Below, piece after piece: positions 27,185 through 37,005 of a DNA stretch of 64,000 nucleotides. The position numbers and the translations under genes were made by a program. Below the pieces are notes generated by a model. The model was not told where the DNA came from and did no database searches. It saw only the letters and a list, made by a program, of their open reading frames with translations. Source of the DNA: Tenacibaculum lutimaris (GTDB taxonomy: Bacteria > Bacteroidota > Bacteroidia > Flavobacteriales > Flavobacteriaceae); NCBI RefSeq assembly GCF_003610735.1, contig NZ_RAQM01000008.1, forward strand, positions 359,680 through 423,679, read 5' to 3'. The stretch's first letter is position 1; each line of letters begins with the position of its first letter.

Positions 27185-27315
27185 TATTTAACACGTAAAT
27201 ATATTACTTTCAATTTTGTCACATAAAAGACATAACCACATCACAATAACAGTAAAAAAAATTCTTACTCTATTGAATGAGATTCATTCCTCTCTATCGT
27301 TCGGAATGACAAGAA

Positions 27316-27388
27316 GTCATTACGAGGAGGATACGACGAAGTAATCTGTTTGTCGACATACAGATTGCTTCACTCTGTTCGCAATGAC
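27316..27388. repeat. 73-bp palindromic interspersed element, copy 1
   Basis: Starts GTCATTACGAGG and ends CGCAATGAC, with an internal palindrome AGTAATCTG-TTTGTCGACATA-CAGATTGCT. A related 83-base copy lies at 44722-44804. Non-coding, in the gap between the PhzF-like gene and metF. Confidence 0.75.
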
Positions 27389-27404
27389 AGTTAGTGATCT
27401 ACTT

Positions 27405-27446
27405 CCTCTAAGAATTAAACCTTTGGCTATCGCCCTGCGATTAAAA
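27405..27446. repeat. 42-base hairpin element at the metF stop codon
   Basis: Contains a 30-base hairpin core (27415-27444) with GGC-TATC-GCC in the centre and TTAAAC/GATTAA ends. It is 28 of 30 identical to the core at 3390-3419. The metF TAA stop (27441-27443) is in the same position inside the element as the ilvD stop is in its copy. Confidence 0.75.
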
Positions 27447-28397
27447 AACTGCCTCTGCAATTTGTTGAATATTGGTTGATCTTCCCATTGAGTAATAATG
27501 CAAAATAGGTACTCCTTTTTGTTGCAACTCCTTACTTTGAGCAATACACCACTCCACTCCTACTTGTCGTACCTCAGCGTTACTCTTACAATTCACAACC
27601 TCTTTTACCAACGCATCAGGTAAATCTACCTTAAAACGGTGTGGAATTAAATTCAACTGTTTTTTGGTTGAAATAGGTTTTAAACCTGGAATAATTGGAA
27701 CTGTTATACCTTCCTCTCTACATTTTTCTACAAACTCAAAATACTTTTGATTATCGAAAAACATTTGTGTTACCACATAGTTTGCTCCATTTTTTATCTT
27801 CTTCTTTAAAAAGTGAATATCAGAATCTAAACTTGGTGCTTCCATGTGCTTCTCAGGATATCCTGCTACACCAATACAAAAATCAGTTTTTGATGAGTTT
27901 TGCAAATCATCATCCAAATACCTTCCTTTATTTAAGTTTTCTATTTGTGTAACTAACTCACTTGCATACGCATGTCCATCATTTTCTGGTTTAAAATAAG
28001 TTTCGCTTTTTACTGCATCACCACGCAATGCAACTACATTATCTATTCCTAAAAAATCGAGGTCTATTAAAAAGTTTTCAGTGTCTTCTTTGGTAAACCC
28101 TCCACATAAAATATGCGGAATAGCATCTACTTGGTATTTATTTTGAATAGCCGCACAGATACCAACAGTACCTGGGCGTTTTTTTACAACCTGTTTTTTT
28201 AATAGTCCATCTCCTAACTCTTTATATACATATTCTTCGCGATGATAGGTTACGTCTATAAAAGGAGGATTAAACTCCATTAACGGATCAATATTTTTGA
28301 ATATTGATTCTATTGTATCTCCCTTTAACGGTGGAAGTATTTCAAACGAAAACAATGATGTTCCGTTAGCTTTTTCTAAATGTTCTATTACCTTCAT
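27441..28397 (-). CDS. metF: Methylenetetrahydrofolate reductase
   Basis: Flavin-dependent reduction of 5,10-methylene-THF to 5-methyl-THF, the methyl donor for MetH. 318 residues of the TIM-barrel family: FSFEILPPLKGDTIE at the N-terminus with the catalytic Glu, DVTYHREEY near 50, LRGDAVKSE near 125 and FFDNQKYFEFVEKCR near 210. It lies 239 bases after the metH C-terminal gene, with a small candidate peptide between, and is probably part of the SAM-riboswitch-controlled metH unit. Confidence 0.93.
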   Translation of the reverse strand: MKVIEHLEKANGTSLFSFEILPPLKGDTIESIFKNIDPLMEFNPPFIDVTYHREEYVYKELGDGLLKKQVVKKRPGTVGICAAIQNKYQVDAIPHILCGGFTKEDTENFLIDLDFLGIDNVVALRGDAVKSETYFKPENDGHAYASELVTQIENLNKGRYLDDDLQNSSKTDFCIGVAGYPEKHMEAPSLDSDIHFLKKKIKNGANYVVTQMFFDNQKYFEFVEKCREEGITVPIIPGLKPISTKKQLNLIPHRFKVDLPDALVKEVVNCKSNAEVRQVGVEWCIAQSKELQQKGVPILHYYSMGRSTNIQQIAEAVF

Positions 28398-28424
28398 AAG
28401 TGTATCTTATAAAGGCGTATTTAA

Positions 28425-28511
28425 CTATACTAATGAAGCTGCAATTAATGATATTGCTGCCATTACCAGTAGCTGTATTGCAAATCGAATCTCTAAATTA
28501 TACTTTTTCAT
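28425..28511 (-). CDS. Candidate 28-residue single-helix membrane peptide
   Basis: ATG at 28509-28511, TAG at 28425-28427. MKKYNLEIRF is followed by a hydrophobic stretch IQLLVMAAISLIAASLV ending at the stop, the profile of a small single-pass membrane protein with a charged N-terminus. It lies 27 bases before metF in the metH-metF gap. Too short for family recognition, so coding is uncertain. Confidence 0.35.
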   Translation of the reverse strand: MKKYNLEIRFAIQLLVMAAISLIAASLV

Positions 28512-28635
28512 TTGTCTAATTTTATTGATTTTTTATATGGCAATATTACTACTGTTTTGTAGTTTTTAGTTTACCTAACTTAAAACTTATTGTTAATTAA
28601 ATACGCTCTTTTGTTTGTTTATTTTTAAATTATTC

Positions 28636-31311
28636 TTAATTGTCTGATATGTTTGGGTGTAACCATTTTCTGGCTTTTTCTAAGGAAATGTTTTTCCGTT
28701 CTGCAAAATCTCTTACTTGGTCGTCTGTTATTTTACCTAACCCAAAATATTTAGCTTCTTCATTGGCAAAATAATATCCTGAAACGGCTGCTGCTGGCCA
28801 CATGGCTAAACTTTCTGTTAAGCTAACCCCGATGTTTTCTTCAACTTGTAAAAGTTCCCAAATTGTTTCTTTTTCTAAATGATCTGGACATGCAGGATAT
28901 CCAGGAGCAGGACGAATTCCTTTATAATCTTCTTTTATTAATTCATCATTCGTTAAATTTTCTTCGGAAGCATAACCCCAGTGTTTTGTTCTTACTCTGT
29001 GATGCAAGTATTCAGCAAAAGCTTCAGCAAAACGATCGGCAAGGGCTTGTGCCATAATTGCATTGTAATCGTCGTGATTTTCTTTGTATTGTAGCGCTAA
29101 TTCATCAGCACCAAAAATGGCTGTACAGAAAGCCCCTATATAATCCGATCTATCTGTTTCCTTAGGCGCAATAAAATCAGCCAAGGCAAAACTTGGTTTA
29201 CCTTCACGCTTTTTTAATTGCTGACGTAAGGTTCTAAATATAGCAACTTCTTTTCCTTTCTTTTGAACTGAAATATCATCATCGTTAATAGAATTCGCTT
29301 CAAACAAACCAAAAATAGCTTTGGGCTTTAATGCTTGTTTTTCTATAATTTGTCGCAACATCTTTTGAGCATCTGCAAACAAATTGGTTGCCTCTACCCC
29401 TACTACTTCATCTTCTAAAATATCAGGAAACTTTCCGTGTAAATCCCACGAGCGGAAAAACGGACTCCAATCAAAATACGGTACCAAATCTTTTAAACTT
29501 ACTTGTTCTAGTTTTTGTATTCCTAGTTCTCTAGGTTTGCTAATATTGGTAGTATCCCAATCTATTTTAAATTTTCGCTCTCTTGCCTCTTCAATAGATA
29601 TATAGTGCTTTTGTTTTCCTCGTTTTAAGAACTTATCACGAAATTCTTCGTAATCTTTTTTCAACTTAGCCACATATTCATTAGAGGTTTCTTGGTTTAA
29701 TAAATCTCCTACAACAGTTACAGCTCTTGAAGCGTCATTTACATGTACTACTGCATTTTTATACTGTGTGTCTATTTTTACAGCAGTATGTGCTTTTGAG
29801 GTTGTTGCTCCTCCTATCAGCAAAGGAATTTCAAGGTTTTGACGTTCCATTTCTTTAGCCAAGTATACCATTTCATCCAGCGAAGGAGTTATCAATCCGC
29901 TTAAACCAATCGCATCTACGTTCTCCTTTTTAGCGGTTTCTATGATTTTTTCTGGTGGAACCATCACACCTAAATCTACAATTTCATAGTTGTTACAACC
30001 TAACACTACAGATACGATGTTTTTACCAATATCATGTACATCTCCTTTTACCGTTGCCATTAATATTTTTCCAATGGCTTTCTGTTCTTCGCTTTTTTCA
30101 GCTTCAATAAACGGATTCAAATACGCTACTGCTTTCTTCATTACTCGGGCAGATTTTACTACTTGTGGTAAAAACATTTTCCCTGCACCAAACAAGTCTC
30201 CTACTACATTCATCCCCGTCATTAAGTGCCCTTCAATTACGTGTAATGGTTTTGCTACACTTAAACGTGCTTCTTCTGCATCTTCTTCAATAAAAGCATC
30301 TATTCCTTTTACTAAAGAGTGTGTTATACGGTCTTGTAACGGTAAACTTCTCCATTCTAAAATCTGCTCACTGCTTTCTTTTTTAGTTCCTTTTACAGTT
30401 TCCGCAAACTCTAATAAGCGTTCAGTAGCATCGTCTCTTCTATCTAAAACAACATCTTCAATATGTTCTAATAAATCCTTTGGAATATCATCGTAGACTT
30501 CTAACATTGTCGGATTCACAATTCCCATATTCATACCTGCTTTAATAGCATAGTATAGAAATACCGAGTGCATAGCTTCACGTACCACATTATTTCCTCT
30601 AAAAGAAAACGATACATTACTTACTCCACCGCTTACACTTACATGTGGTAAGTTTTCACGTACCCATCTGGTAGCCTCAATAAAATCCAACGCATTTTTT
30701 CGGTGCTCTTCCATACCTGTAGCTACAGGAAAAATATTTAAATCGAAAATGATATCTTCTGGCGGAAAACCGACAATGTCGGTTAATATGTTGTACGAAC
30801 GCTCTGCAATTTCAATTCTTCTTTCGTAGGTATCGGCTTGTCCTACTTCATCAAAAGCCATGATAATTACTGCGGCTCCATATCGTTTAATCTGCGTAGC
30901 TTCCCAAATAAACTTTTCTTCTCCTTCTTTTAAAGAAATGGAATTTACAACCGATTTACCTTGTACTACCTGTAATCCAGCTTCTATAATTTCCCATTTA
31001 GAGCTGTCAATCATAATAGGAACTCTGGCAATATCAGGTTCTGATGCTATTAAGTTTAAGAAACGTACCATCGCTTCTTTCCCTTCAATTAAACCATCAT
31101 CCATATTAATATCGATGATTTGCGCTCCTCCATCTACTTGATGACGTGCAATCGCTAAGGCTTCATCAAACTTTTCTTCTTTAATTAATCGAAGAAATTT
31201 ACGCGATCCTGCTACGTTTGTACGCTCACCTACATTGATAAAATTACTTTCGGGTGTAATAATTAACGGTTCTAAACCAGATAACTTCATATATCGTCTT
31301 TCCTCAATCAT
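28636..31311 (-). CDS. metH: Methionine synthase, folate/cobalamin/activation part (split MetH)
   Basis: 891 residues carrying all MetH modules except the homocysteine domain. In order: pterin domain ([14 protein letters not shown] near 25, about 1-290), cobalamin cap, B12-binding domain with DVHDIGKN (near 425, the DxHxxG ligand loop) and [14 protein letters not shown], and the AdoMet reactivation domain with [15 protein letters not shown] near 825. It starts 3 bases after the stop of the homocysteine-domain gene, so the two halves are co-translated and should form one enzyme. An alternative start is Met8. Confidence 0.93.
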   Translation of the reverse strand: MIEERRYMKLSGLEPLIITPESNFINVGERTNVAGSRKFLRLIKEEKFDEALAIARHQVDGGAQIIDINMDDGLIEGKEAMVRFLNLIASEPDIARVPIMIDSSKWEIIEAGLQVVQGKSVVNSISLKEGEEKFIWEATQIKRYGAAVIIMAFDEVGQADTYERRIEIAERSYNILTDIVGFPPEDIIFDLNIFPVATGMEEHRKNALDFIEATRWVRENLPHVSVSGGVSNVSFSFRGNNVVREAMHSVFLYYAIKAGMNMGIVNPTMLEVYDDIPKDLLEHIEDVVLDRRDDATERLLEFAETVKGTKKESSEQILEWRSLPLQDRITHSLVKGIDAFIEEDAEEARLSVAKPLHVIEGHLMTGMNVVGDLFGAGKMFLPQVVKSARVMKKAVAYLNPFIEAEKSEEQKAIGKILMATVKGDVHDIGKNIVSVVLGCNNYEIVDLGVMVPPEKIIETAKKENVDAIGLSGLITPSLDEMVYLAKEMERQNLEIPLLIGGATTSKAHTAVKIDTQYKNAVVHVNDASRAVTVVGDLLNQETSNEYVAKLKKDYEEFRDKFLKRGKQKHYISIEEARERKFKIDWDTTNISKPRELGIQKLEQVSLKDLVPYFDWSPFFRSWDLHGKFPDILEDEVVGVEATNLFADAQKMLRQIIEKQALKPKAIFGLFEANSINDDDISVQKKGKEVAIFRTLRQQLKKREGKPSFALADFIAPKETDRSDYIGAFCTAIFGADELALQYKENHDDYNAIMAQALADRFAEAFAEYLHHRVRTKHWGYASEENLTNDELIKEDYKGIRPAPGYPACPDHLEKETIWELLQVEENIGVSLTESLAMWPAAAVSGYYFANEEAKYFGLGKITDDQVRDFAERKNISLEKARKWLHPNISDN

Positions 31312-31314
31312 CTA

Positions 31315-32331
31315 TTAACTATTTTGTACTGTTGCAACAAATTCAGCTTTACGTGGTTTGTACTTCGCAGCTACTGCTGCAATGGCTGAAATATGTTTTG
31401 GTGTGGTACCACAGCACCCTCCTATAATGTTTATTAAATTTTTCTTTAAATATTCTTCTATTTGCTCCGCTGTTTCTTCTGGAGTTTCGTCATATTCTCC
31501 AAAGGCATTGGGTAATCCTGCATTTGGATGAGCAGAAATAGCAAAGTCTGTTTTAGAGGCTATCGCCTCTAAGTGAGGCTGTAATAAATTGGCTCCTAAA
31601 GCGCAATTGAACCCTACCGACAGCAACGGAATATGAGATACAGAAATTAAAAAAGCCTCGGCTGTTTGTCCTGACAATGTTCTTCCTGAAGCATCGGTAA
31701 TGGTTCCAGAAATCATGATAGGAATTTCTATGTTTCGTTCAGCTTTTACCTCTTCAATAGCAAATAAAGCGGCTTTTGCATTTAAGGTATCAAACACAGT
31801 TTCTACTAACAAAATATCTGAACCGCCATCAATCAAAGCTTCTACTTGTTGTTTATACGCAATTCGTAACTCATCAAAGGTTACGGCTCTGTATCCTGGA
31901 TCATTTACATCTGGCGACATGCTTGCCGTACGGTTGGTAGGCCCTATAGAGCCTGCCACAAATCGAGGTTTGTGTGGTTCTTTGGCAGTGAACTCCTCAG
32001 CTACTTCTTTGGCTATTTTGGCAGATTCATAATTTAACTCATATACCAAATCTTCCATTTGGTAATCTGCCATGGCAATAGTAGTTCCTGAAAAAGTGTT
32101 GGTTTCTACAATGTCAGCTCCTGCAGCAAAGTATTTTCTATGAACTTCTTTTACAGCTTCAGGTTGTGTAATGGACAACAAATCGTTGTTTCCTTGTAAC
32201 GGTGTTGGGTAGTCTTTAAAACGTTCTCCGCGAAAATCTTCTTCAGTAAACTTATATTCCTGAAGCATGGTTCCCATAGCGCCATCGAGCACGAGAATTC
32301 GTTTTTGTATTTCTTGATAAATGTTTGACAT
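31315..32331 (-). CDS. metH: Methionine synthase homocysteine-binding part (split MetH)
   Basis: 338 residues of the homocysteine S-methyltransferase barrel: [14 protein letters not shown] near 13, [11 protein letters not shown] near 75, the first zinc Cys in [13 protein letters not shown] near 240 and the CC pair in [13 protein letters not shown] near 305. It supplies the homocysteine half of cobalamin-dependent methionine synthase, whose remainder is the next gene. It is preceded by a SAM-I riboswitch. A stand-alone betaine- or S-methylmethionine-dependent enzyme is unlikely given the neighbour. Confidence 0.93.
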   Translation of the reverse strand: MSNIYQEIQKRILVLDGAMGTMLQEYKFTEEDFRGERFKDYPTPLQGNNDLLSITQPEAVKEVHRKYFAAGADIVETNTFSGTTIAMADYQMEDLVYELNYESAKIAKEVAEEFTAKEPHKPRFVAGSIGPTNRTASMSPDVNDPGYRAVTFDELRIAYKQQVEALIDGGSDILLVETVFDTLNAKAALFAIEEVKAERNIEIPIMISGTITDASGRTLSGQTAEAFLISVSHIPLLSVGFNCALGANLLQPHLEAIASKTDFAISAHPNAGLPNAFGEYDETPEETAEQIEEYLKKNLINIIGGCCGTTPKHISAIAAVAAKYKPRKAEFVATVQNS

Positions 32332-32332
32332 T

Positions 32333-32358
32333 CCTGATATTTAGTGTAATGTCATCAG
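32333..32358 (-). promoter_or_regulatory. Possible translational expression platform of the metH riboswitch
   Basis: CCTGAT and ATCAGG form a 6-base-pair hairpin that ends 2 bases before the metH ATG and sequesters its AGGA. No T-tract follows, unlike the platform at metY. A GAAAAGA/TCTTTTC stem lies between aptamer and hairpin. Confidence 0.4.
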
Positions 32359-32383
32359 GAAAAGAGGAAGTAAAATTCTTTTC

Positions 32384-32484
32384 GTTATCTCTCTGCCGAA
32401 GCAGTAGAATGTAGCACCTTCTTTGTTTGCACAAAGGGTTGCTAAGGTTTCAAAGGGTCTATTCCCTCCACCTTTCTTGATAAC
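32384..32484 (-). promoter_or_regulatory. SAM-I riboswitch upstream of metH
   Basis: Minus strand shows the SAM-I aptamer in order: P1 GTTATC, AAGAAAGGTGGAGGGA (kink-turn side), AGACCCTTTGAAACC, TTAGCAACCC, TTTGTGCAAACAAAG hairpin, AAGGTGCTA, and closing GATAAC. It is nearly identical to the copy at 58504-58613. SAM binding should shut off the metH unit. Confidence 0.93.
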
Positions 32485-32506
32485 ATCAATACGTTAATGA
32501 ACGGGG

Positions 32507-32538
32507 CAAAGTTATAGTATTATTTTTTATTTACCCAA
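32507..32538 (-). promoter_or_regulatory. Promoter of the metH unit
   Basis: TAACTTTG (32507-32514, minus) is a perfect TAnnTTTG, with TTG at 32536-32538, 21 bases upstream. The expected start near 32500 lies about 16 bases before the aptamer. Confidence 0.65.
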
Positions 32539-32924
32539 TTTTTATTTTCATAATTAAATTGATAAGAGAAAAAGAACACTTGGTTGTTTGAACAAAAACC
32601 GCTTGATTTATTGTTTTCAAGATAATTCAACGTGTCCATTAACAACCTTATAACTTTCTGTTATTCAAAAGTAAACATTTTAGAAAAAATTACTCAATTG
32701 TTATTTGTTTTACTTTTCTAAAGCATTTTTTGCTAACTTTAAGCTAAATTGAAAAATAAATACCAATAGTGTGTAATAAGTATGAGGAAAACACTTATTC
32801 AAAATGTTTTTTACTCGCTTACGACTAACTTCTCTACAGAAAATAATTGTTAGCAAGTCGCATAACTATCTATACACTAGTTTTTGTACTTTATATAAAA
32901 AACATAGCTCTTACCATATTGATA
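32539..32924. other. AT-rich intergenic region before the ABC exporter
   Basis: About 390 bases between divergent transcription units with no gene seen. It is very AT-rich with scattered short inverted repeats (for example TAACAACCTTATAACTTTCTGTTA near 32638-32665). The exporter promoter was not identified with confidence. Confidence 0.5.
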
Positions 32925-34007
32925 ATGAAATTTGAACAAAAATTATTTCTCTCCTTAATATTTTCCTTAACACTCTATTCTTGTACAAACAAAAAGGAGT
33001 CAACAACGCCTGAAACTAAAAATATTACTGAAAGTGTTTACGCAACAGGTTTTATAAAAGCTAAAAACCAATACGAGGTTTTTGGCCAAACAACTGGTGT
33101 TATAGAAAAAATATTTGTGCAGGAAGGTGCTCATGTAAAAAAAGGAGCTCCTCTTTTTCAAATAGATAATAAGAATTTTAAAATCGCAACCGATAATGCA
33201 AAACTAGTATCCTTTGCTGCCGATTATACGAGGAATAAAGACAAATTGCTTGATGCAGAAAAAACTATTGATCTCGCAAAGAAAAATCTCATTTATGATT
33301 CATTGCAGTTTCAAAGACAAAAAAATCTTTGGAGTAAGAATATAGGAAGTAAGTTACAGTACGAACAAAAAGAGTTAAACTATCAAAGGTCTAAAGCAGA
33401 ATATATAAAAGCAAAAACTAATTATAACGACCTCAAACGTCAATTAAAATTAGCTTCTGGTCAAAGCAAAAATAATTTAGAAATTGCTCAATTAAAGGAA
33501 GACGATTTTGTAGTGAAAAGTGAGATAAATGGTTTAGTTTATCAAATTAACAAAGAAGAAGGAGAAATAAATCGTGGTGAAAAACCTGTTGCAATTATTG
33601 GTACTGAAGATTTTATTATAGAATTAAGTATTGACGAGAAAGACATTGTTAAGATAAAAAAAGGACAACAAGTTATTATACGAATGGACAGTTATAAATC
33701 ACAAGTTTTTGAAGCTAAAGTTATTTCTATTGAACCTATGATGAATATTAGAACACGTTCATTCCAAGCTGAAGCTATTTTCACCAATAAGCCTACTAAA
33801 CTTTTCCCTAACCTCTCTTTAGAAGCAAACATCATTATCCAAACAAAACAAAATGCTTTAACAATACCAAGAAAGTATATAATAAATGATACTTATGTTA
33901 TGTTAGAGGGCGGACAGCTTCAAAAAGTAGAAACTGGTTTAATGGATTATGAGTTAGTTGAAATTATCAGTGGAATAGATAAATCTACAAAGATTCAATT
34001 ACCATAA
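32925..34007 (+). CDS. Lipoprotein membrane-fusion (adaptor) protein of an ABC exporter
   Basis: 360 residues from the ATG at 32925. The frame is open upstream to 32847, but the lipoprotein signal MKFEQKLFLSLIFSLTLYSC fixes the start. HlyD/MacA-type layout: biotinyl-lipoyl half (GVIEKIFVQEGAHVKKGAPLFQIDN near 50-75), coiled-coil hairpin (about 85-165), second lipoyl half (VVKSEINGLVYQINKEEGE), then beta-barrel. It links the inner-membrane transporter to an outer-membrane channel, and no TolC gene is nearby. It overlaps the permease gene by one base. Confidence 0.85.
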   Translation: MKFEQKLFLSLIFSLTLYSCTNKKESTTPETKNITESVYATGFIKAKNQYEVFGQTTGVIEKIFVQEGAHVKKGAPLFQIDNKNFKIATDNAKLVSFAADYTRNKDKLLDAEKTIDLAKKNLIYDSLQFQRQKNLWSKNIGSKLQYEQKELNYQRSKAEYIKAKTNYNDLKRQLKLASGQSKNNLEIAQLKEDDFVVKSEINGLVYQINKEEGEINRGEKPVAIIGTEDFIIELSIDEKDIVKIKKGQQVIIRMDSYKSQVFEAKVISIEPMMNIRTRSFQAEAIFTNKPTKLFPNLSLEANIIIQTKQNALTIPRKYIINDTYVMLEGGQLQKVETGLMDYELVEIISGIDKSTKIQLP

Positions 34008-35266
34008 TGAAATATAAATACCTTATAGAAATTGCGGGTGCACTTATGCTTGCTCGTTGGAAACAAACCCTTGTTGCAGCTATTGGCGTTACTTTTAGTA
34101 TTGCTCTTTTTGTGGCGCTCTTAGGGTTTATGGAGGGACTTAACAATTTATTAGATGGAATAGTTTTAAATCGTACACCACACATTCGTTTGTATAATGA
34201 TATCAAGCCTTCTCAACAACAACCCATAGATTTAAGTGAAAAATATAAAAATTATCACAATTATATTAGCTCAATAAAACCAGCGAATACTCGTATAGAA
34301 ATATATAATGCTCAACAAATTATAAATAAACTTAAAAAGGATGATCGTGTTGAAGGTGTTGCTGCAAAAATAACAACACAAGTCTTTTACAATTTCGGAA
34401 ACATTGACCTTAATGGAATTATCAATGGTATAGAAGTTAATCAGGAGTCAGCACTTTTTGCATTTAGTGATTATGTAATGGAAGGAAATTATCAAGATCT
34501 CGAGAAAGTTCCCAATAGCATAATTCTTGGATATAGCGCAGCGGAAATTATCAATGCAAAAATAGGAGATCTTATAACGGTTACTTCAACTGAAGGAGAA
34601 CAGTTTTATTTAAAAGTAGTCGGTTTTTTTCAGTCAGGCTTGGTTGAAATTGATAAAGTACAAAGCTTTACCAGCTTACAAACAACAAGAAAACTGCTCG
34701 GTGTAAACAGCAATTTCATCAGTGATATTCAAATAAAACTCAAGAACCTAAATGAGGCTCCTGCTTTGGCTAATGAGTATGAAACATTTTTTAATGTAAA
34801 TGCAGAAGACATTCAAACAGCCAATGCTCAATTTGAAACAGGTAGTAGCGTACGTTCTATTATTTCATATGCTGTTGGTATTACATTATTGATTGTTTCA
34901 GGGTTTGGAATCTATAACATCCTTAATATGTTAATCTATGAAAAAATGGATACCATTGCCATTCTTAAAGCTACAGGGTTTGCAGGTAGCGATGTAAAGA
35001 ATATATTTATTACTATTTCCTTAAGCATAGGCATTGCTGGAGCTTTAGGAGGGTTATCATTTGGTTTTCTTTTATCCTTGGGCATCGATTCAATTCCTTT
35101 CAATACCCCTTCATTACCCAAAGTAAATACCTACCCTATTGATTATGGAATACAGTACTATACCATAGCAGTAGTATTTGCAATGGCAACAACTTTCTTG
35201 GCGGGCTGGATGCCTGCTAAAAAGGCTAGTAAAGTAGACCCAGTAATTATTATAAGAGGAAAATAA
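34007..35266 (+). CDS. ABC transporter permease (MacB/LolC-like)
   Basis: 419 residues with the FtsX/MacB topology: one N-terminal membrane helix (about 18-40), a large periplasmic domain (about 45-280), then three helices (GITLLIVSGFGIYNILNML, ISLSIGIAGALGGLSFGFLLSL, TIAVVFAMATTFLAGWMPA). The ATPase is a separate gene, as in LolCDE and DevBCA rather than fused MacB. The trio adaptor-permease-ATPase is tightly linked. Substrate (drug, lipid or peptide) cannot be read from sequence. Confidence 0.85.
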   Translation: MKYKYLIEIAGALMLARWKQTLVAAIGVTFSIALFVALLGFMEGLNNLLDGIVLNRTPHIRLYNDIKPSQQQPIDLSEKYKNYHNYISSIKPANTRIEIYNAQQIINKLKKDDRVEGVAAKITTQVFYNFGNIDLNGIINGIEVNQESALFAFSDYVMEGNYQDLEKVPNSIILGYSAAEIINAKIGDLITVTSTEGEQFYLKVVGFFQSGLVEIDKVQSFTSLQTTRKLLGVNSNFISDIQIKLKNLNEAPALANEYETFFNVNAEDIQTANAQFETGSSVRSIISYAVGITLLIVSGFGIYNILNMLIYEKMDTIAILKATGFAGSDVKNIFITISLSIGIAGALGGLSFGFLLSLGIDSIPFNTPSLPKVNTYPIDYGIQYYTIAVVFAMATTFLAGWMPAKKASKVDPVIIIRGK

Positions 35267-35950
35267 ATGAAAAAGAATATTGTACTAGAAGCACATTCCA
35301 TCTTTAAATCATTCTATAATCCAGTTAGAGTTGATATTTTAAAAGATGTATCATTTAGCTTAAATCGTGGTGAGTTTACTTCTATTGTTGGTAGGTCAGG
35401 TAGCGGAAAATCCACTTTACTCTATATTCTATCTACTATGGATACAGACTTTACAGGTGAGCTTATAGTTGATGGTTCATCTGTACATACTAAAACGGAA
35501 AAAGAACTAGCTGCTATACGAAATGAAAAAATTGGTTTTGTATTTCAATTTCATTATTTATTAAACGAGTTTAGTGCTTTAAAGAATGTAATGCTTCCTG
35601 GGTTCAAATTAAATAAAGTGAGCCAAGAAGAATTAGAACACAACGCTTATGCTTTTTTAAAAGATTTGGGTATTGAAAAGTTAGCAAACACAATGGCTTA
35701 TAAATTATCTGGAGGTGAAAAACAACGAGTTGCTATTGCTCGTGCTATGATAAATGATCCTCTTATTATTATGTGTGATGAACCTACAGGGAATTTAGAC
35801 AGTAAAAATGCAGACATTGTTTTTAATATATTTAAAGAACTGACACAAACCTATAACAAAACACTTTTAATGGTGACGCATGATTTAGATTTTGCTGAAA
35901 AAACAGATCGTATTATTGAATTGGATGACGGAAAAATTGTTAGGATATAA
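35267..35950 (+). CDS. ABC exporter ATP-binding subunit (LolD/MacB-like)
   Basis: 227 residues with Walker A GRSGSGKST near 42-50, Q-loop VFQFHYLLNEF, signature LSGGEKQRVAIARAM near 143 and Walker B IIMCDEPTGNLDSKN near 165, followed by the H-loop MVTHD. Starts on the base after the permease stop. Energises the preceding permease. After it the conserved-type operon ends and the cassette-like island begins. Confidence 0.9.
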   Translation: MKKNIVLEAHSIFKSFYNPVRVDILKDVSFSLNRGEFTSIVGRSGSGKSTLLYILSTMDTDFTGELIVDGSSVHTKTEKELAAIRNEKIGFVFQFHYLLNEFSALKNVMLPGFKLNKVSQEELEHNAYAFLKDLGIEKLANTMAYKLSGGEKQRVAIARAMINDPLIIMCDEPTGNLDSKNADIVFNIFKELTQTYNKTLLMVTHDLDFAEKTDRIIELDDGKIVRI

Positions 35951-36035
35951 ATTATTAAACTATGATAAAATAGTAGTCTTTAAAATGGAATAATTTCTAT
36001 AACAGTTTCCTATTATCCAAACCTTTGACACCCTA

Positions 36036-36181
36036 TTATAACCGTACTTCTTTGTACGATTTTTTATTTTGTCATATATTAGATGCTTGAAACAAGACGA
36101 ATAAAATTGCTAAAACTTCCGTTTATCACCTTCAATACTCCGGATAAAAGTAGTTTTTGCTGTCTTATAACAAGTTGTAAG
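36036..36181 (+). repeat. Palindromic element D upstream of the first DUF4145 gene
   Basis: About 146 bases from TATAAC (36037) to GTTGTAAG (36174-36181). Its core folds as one long imperfect hairpin: CTTG, AAGAC, GC-TAAAACTTC and TTTATC on the left are complementary to GGATAAA, GTAGTTTTTGC, GTCTT and CAAG on the right. A similar 143-base element E (39938-40080) precedes the DUF2971 gene. The right end GTTGTAAGTA is complementary to TACTTACAAC just after the gene. Confidence 0.7.
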
Positions 36182-36197
36182 TAATACAAAAAAAAAT

Positions 36198-36848
36198 ATG
36201 CCAGCAATAAAATATTTACATTTTAACGGACGAAGTACTGATATTGGATATGACAAAGACCCTAACAAATGTCCATATTGTCATACAAAAATCACACCTA
36301 GAAAATACAATGGATATTTAAATAGGAGTGCTTTAGAAATAATTTATGTATGCTCAAATGATGAATGTCAGAGAACATTTATCGGAATTTTTGAAAAAAC
36401 GAATAATTCGTATTATTTTAAAAAGACGACAATGGGAACACATAAACCAAGAGTTTTTTCAGAAAATATTCAAGAGCTTTCATCCAATTTTGTTGAAATT
36501 TATAATCAAGCTTTAACTAGTGAAAATTATAATCTTGCACATATTTCAGGAATAGGCTATCGAAAGTCATTAGAATTTTTGATTAAAGATTATTTGATTA
36601 AAAAGCATCCTGACAAAACAGAAAATATAAAATCGAAATTTCTCGGAAAATGTATAAAAGACGATGTTGACAATCAGAATTTAAAAGATATTGCAGAGCG
36701 AGCAGCTTGGCTTGGAAATGACGAAACTCATTATGTGAGAAAATGGGAAAGTAAGGATATTAACGACTTGAAAAAACTCATTGATGTTTCTATTCATTGG
36801 ATTGAAATGGAATTGCTTACTGAACAATATAAAAGCGAAATGGAATAA
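36198..36848 (+). CDS. DUF4145 (HEPN-superfamily) protein, cassette gene 1
   Basis: 216 residues. The N-terminal CPYCHTKITP...CSNDECQRTF forms a CxxC...CxxxxC zinc-ribbon-like module (about 23-55). The C-terminal DUF4145 domain (about 95-210) includes the block AHISGIGYRKSLEFLIKDYL and AAWLGNDETHYVRKWE. DUF4145 belongs to the HEPN-like helical families found in toxins and defence genes, but the catalytic RxxxxH motif is not clear here. Single gene between palindromic sites; its two ends carry matching inverted octamers (GTTGTAAG and CTTACAAC). Function unknown. Confidence 0.8.
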   Translation: MPAIKYLHFNGRSTDIGYDKDPNKCPYCHTKITPRKYNGYLNRSALEIIYVCSNDECQRTFIGIFEKTNNSYYFKKTTMGTHKPRVFSENIQELSSNFVEIYNQALTSENYNLAHISGIGYRKSLEFLIKDYLIKKHPDKTENIKSKFLGKCIKDDVDNQNLKDIAERAAWLGNDETHYVRKWESKDINDLKKLIDVSIHWIEMELLTEQYKSEME

Positions 36849-36855
36849 AGTACTA

Positions 36856-36989
36856 CTTACAACACTGCATATAATTTATTGCTTGGTTCTAGCCTACTTA
36901 CGAAAATCCTCGCGGATTTTCTATTCGATTTGTATTTGCTAAATTAGTTGCTAAAACACGCAACGAAATCATACACAAAACCGTTAGGC
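36856..36989 (+). other. attC-like site A between cassette genes 1 and 2
   Basis: 134 bases bounded by CTTACAAC (36856-36863) and GTTAGGC (36983-36989, fits GTTRRRY). Left arm AACACTGCATATAATTTATTGC is complementary, with mismatches, to the right arm GCAACGAAATCATACAC...CCGTT. The centre carries a perfect AAAATCC-TCGC-GGATTTT hairpin (36903-36920). The left boundary matches the 5' end of gene 1 and the right boundary matches the 3' end of gene 2, as expected for joined cassettes. Confidence 0.6.
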
Positions 36990-37005
36990 ACAATTAAATA
37001 AAACC

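Noticed and set aside
28297..28569. 90-codon plus-strand ORF across the metF start
   Set aside because: Antisense to metF and the gap after it, no recognisable protein; a shadow frame.
32252..32434. 60-codon minus-strand ORF between metH and its riboswitch
   Set aside because: Overlaps both the aptamer and the start of metH; composition is that of the RNA element.
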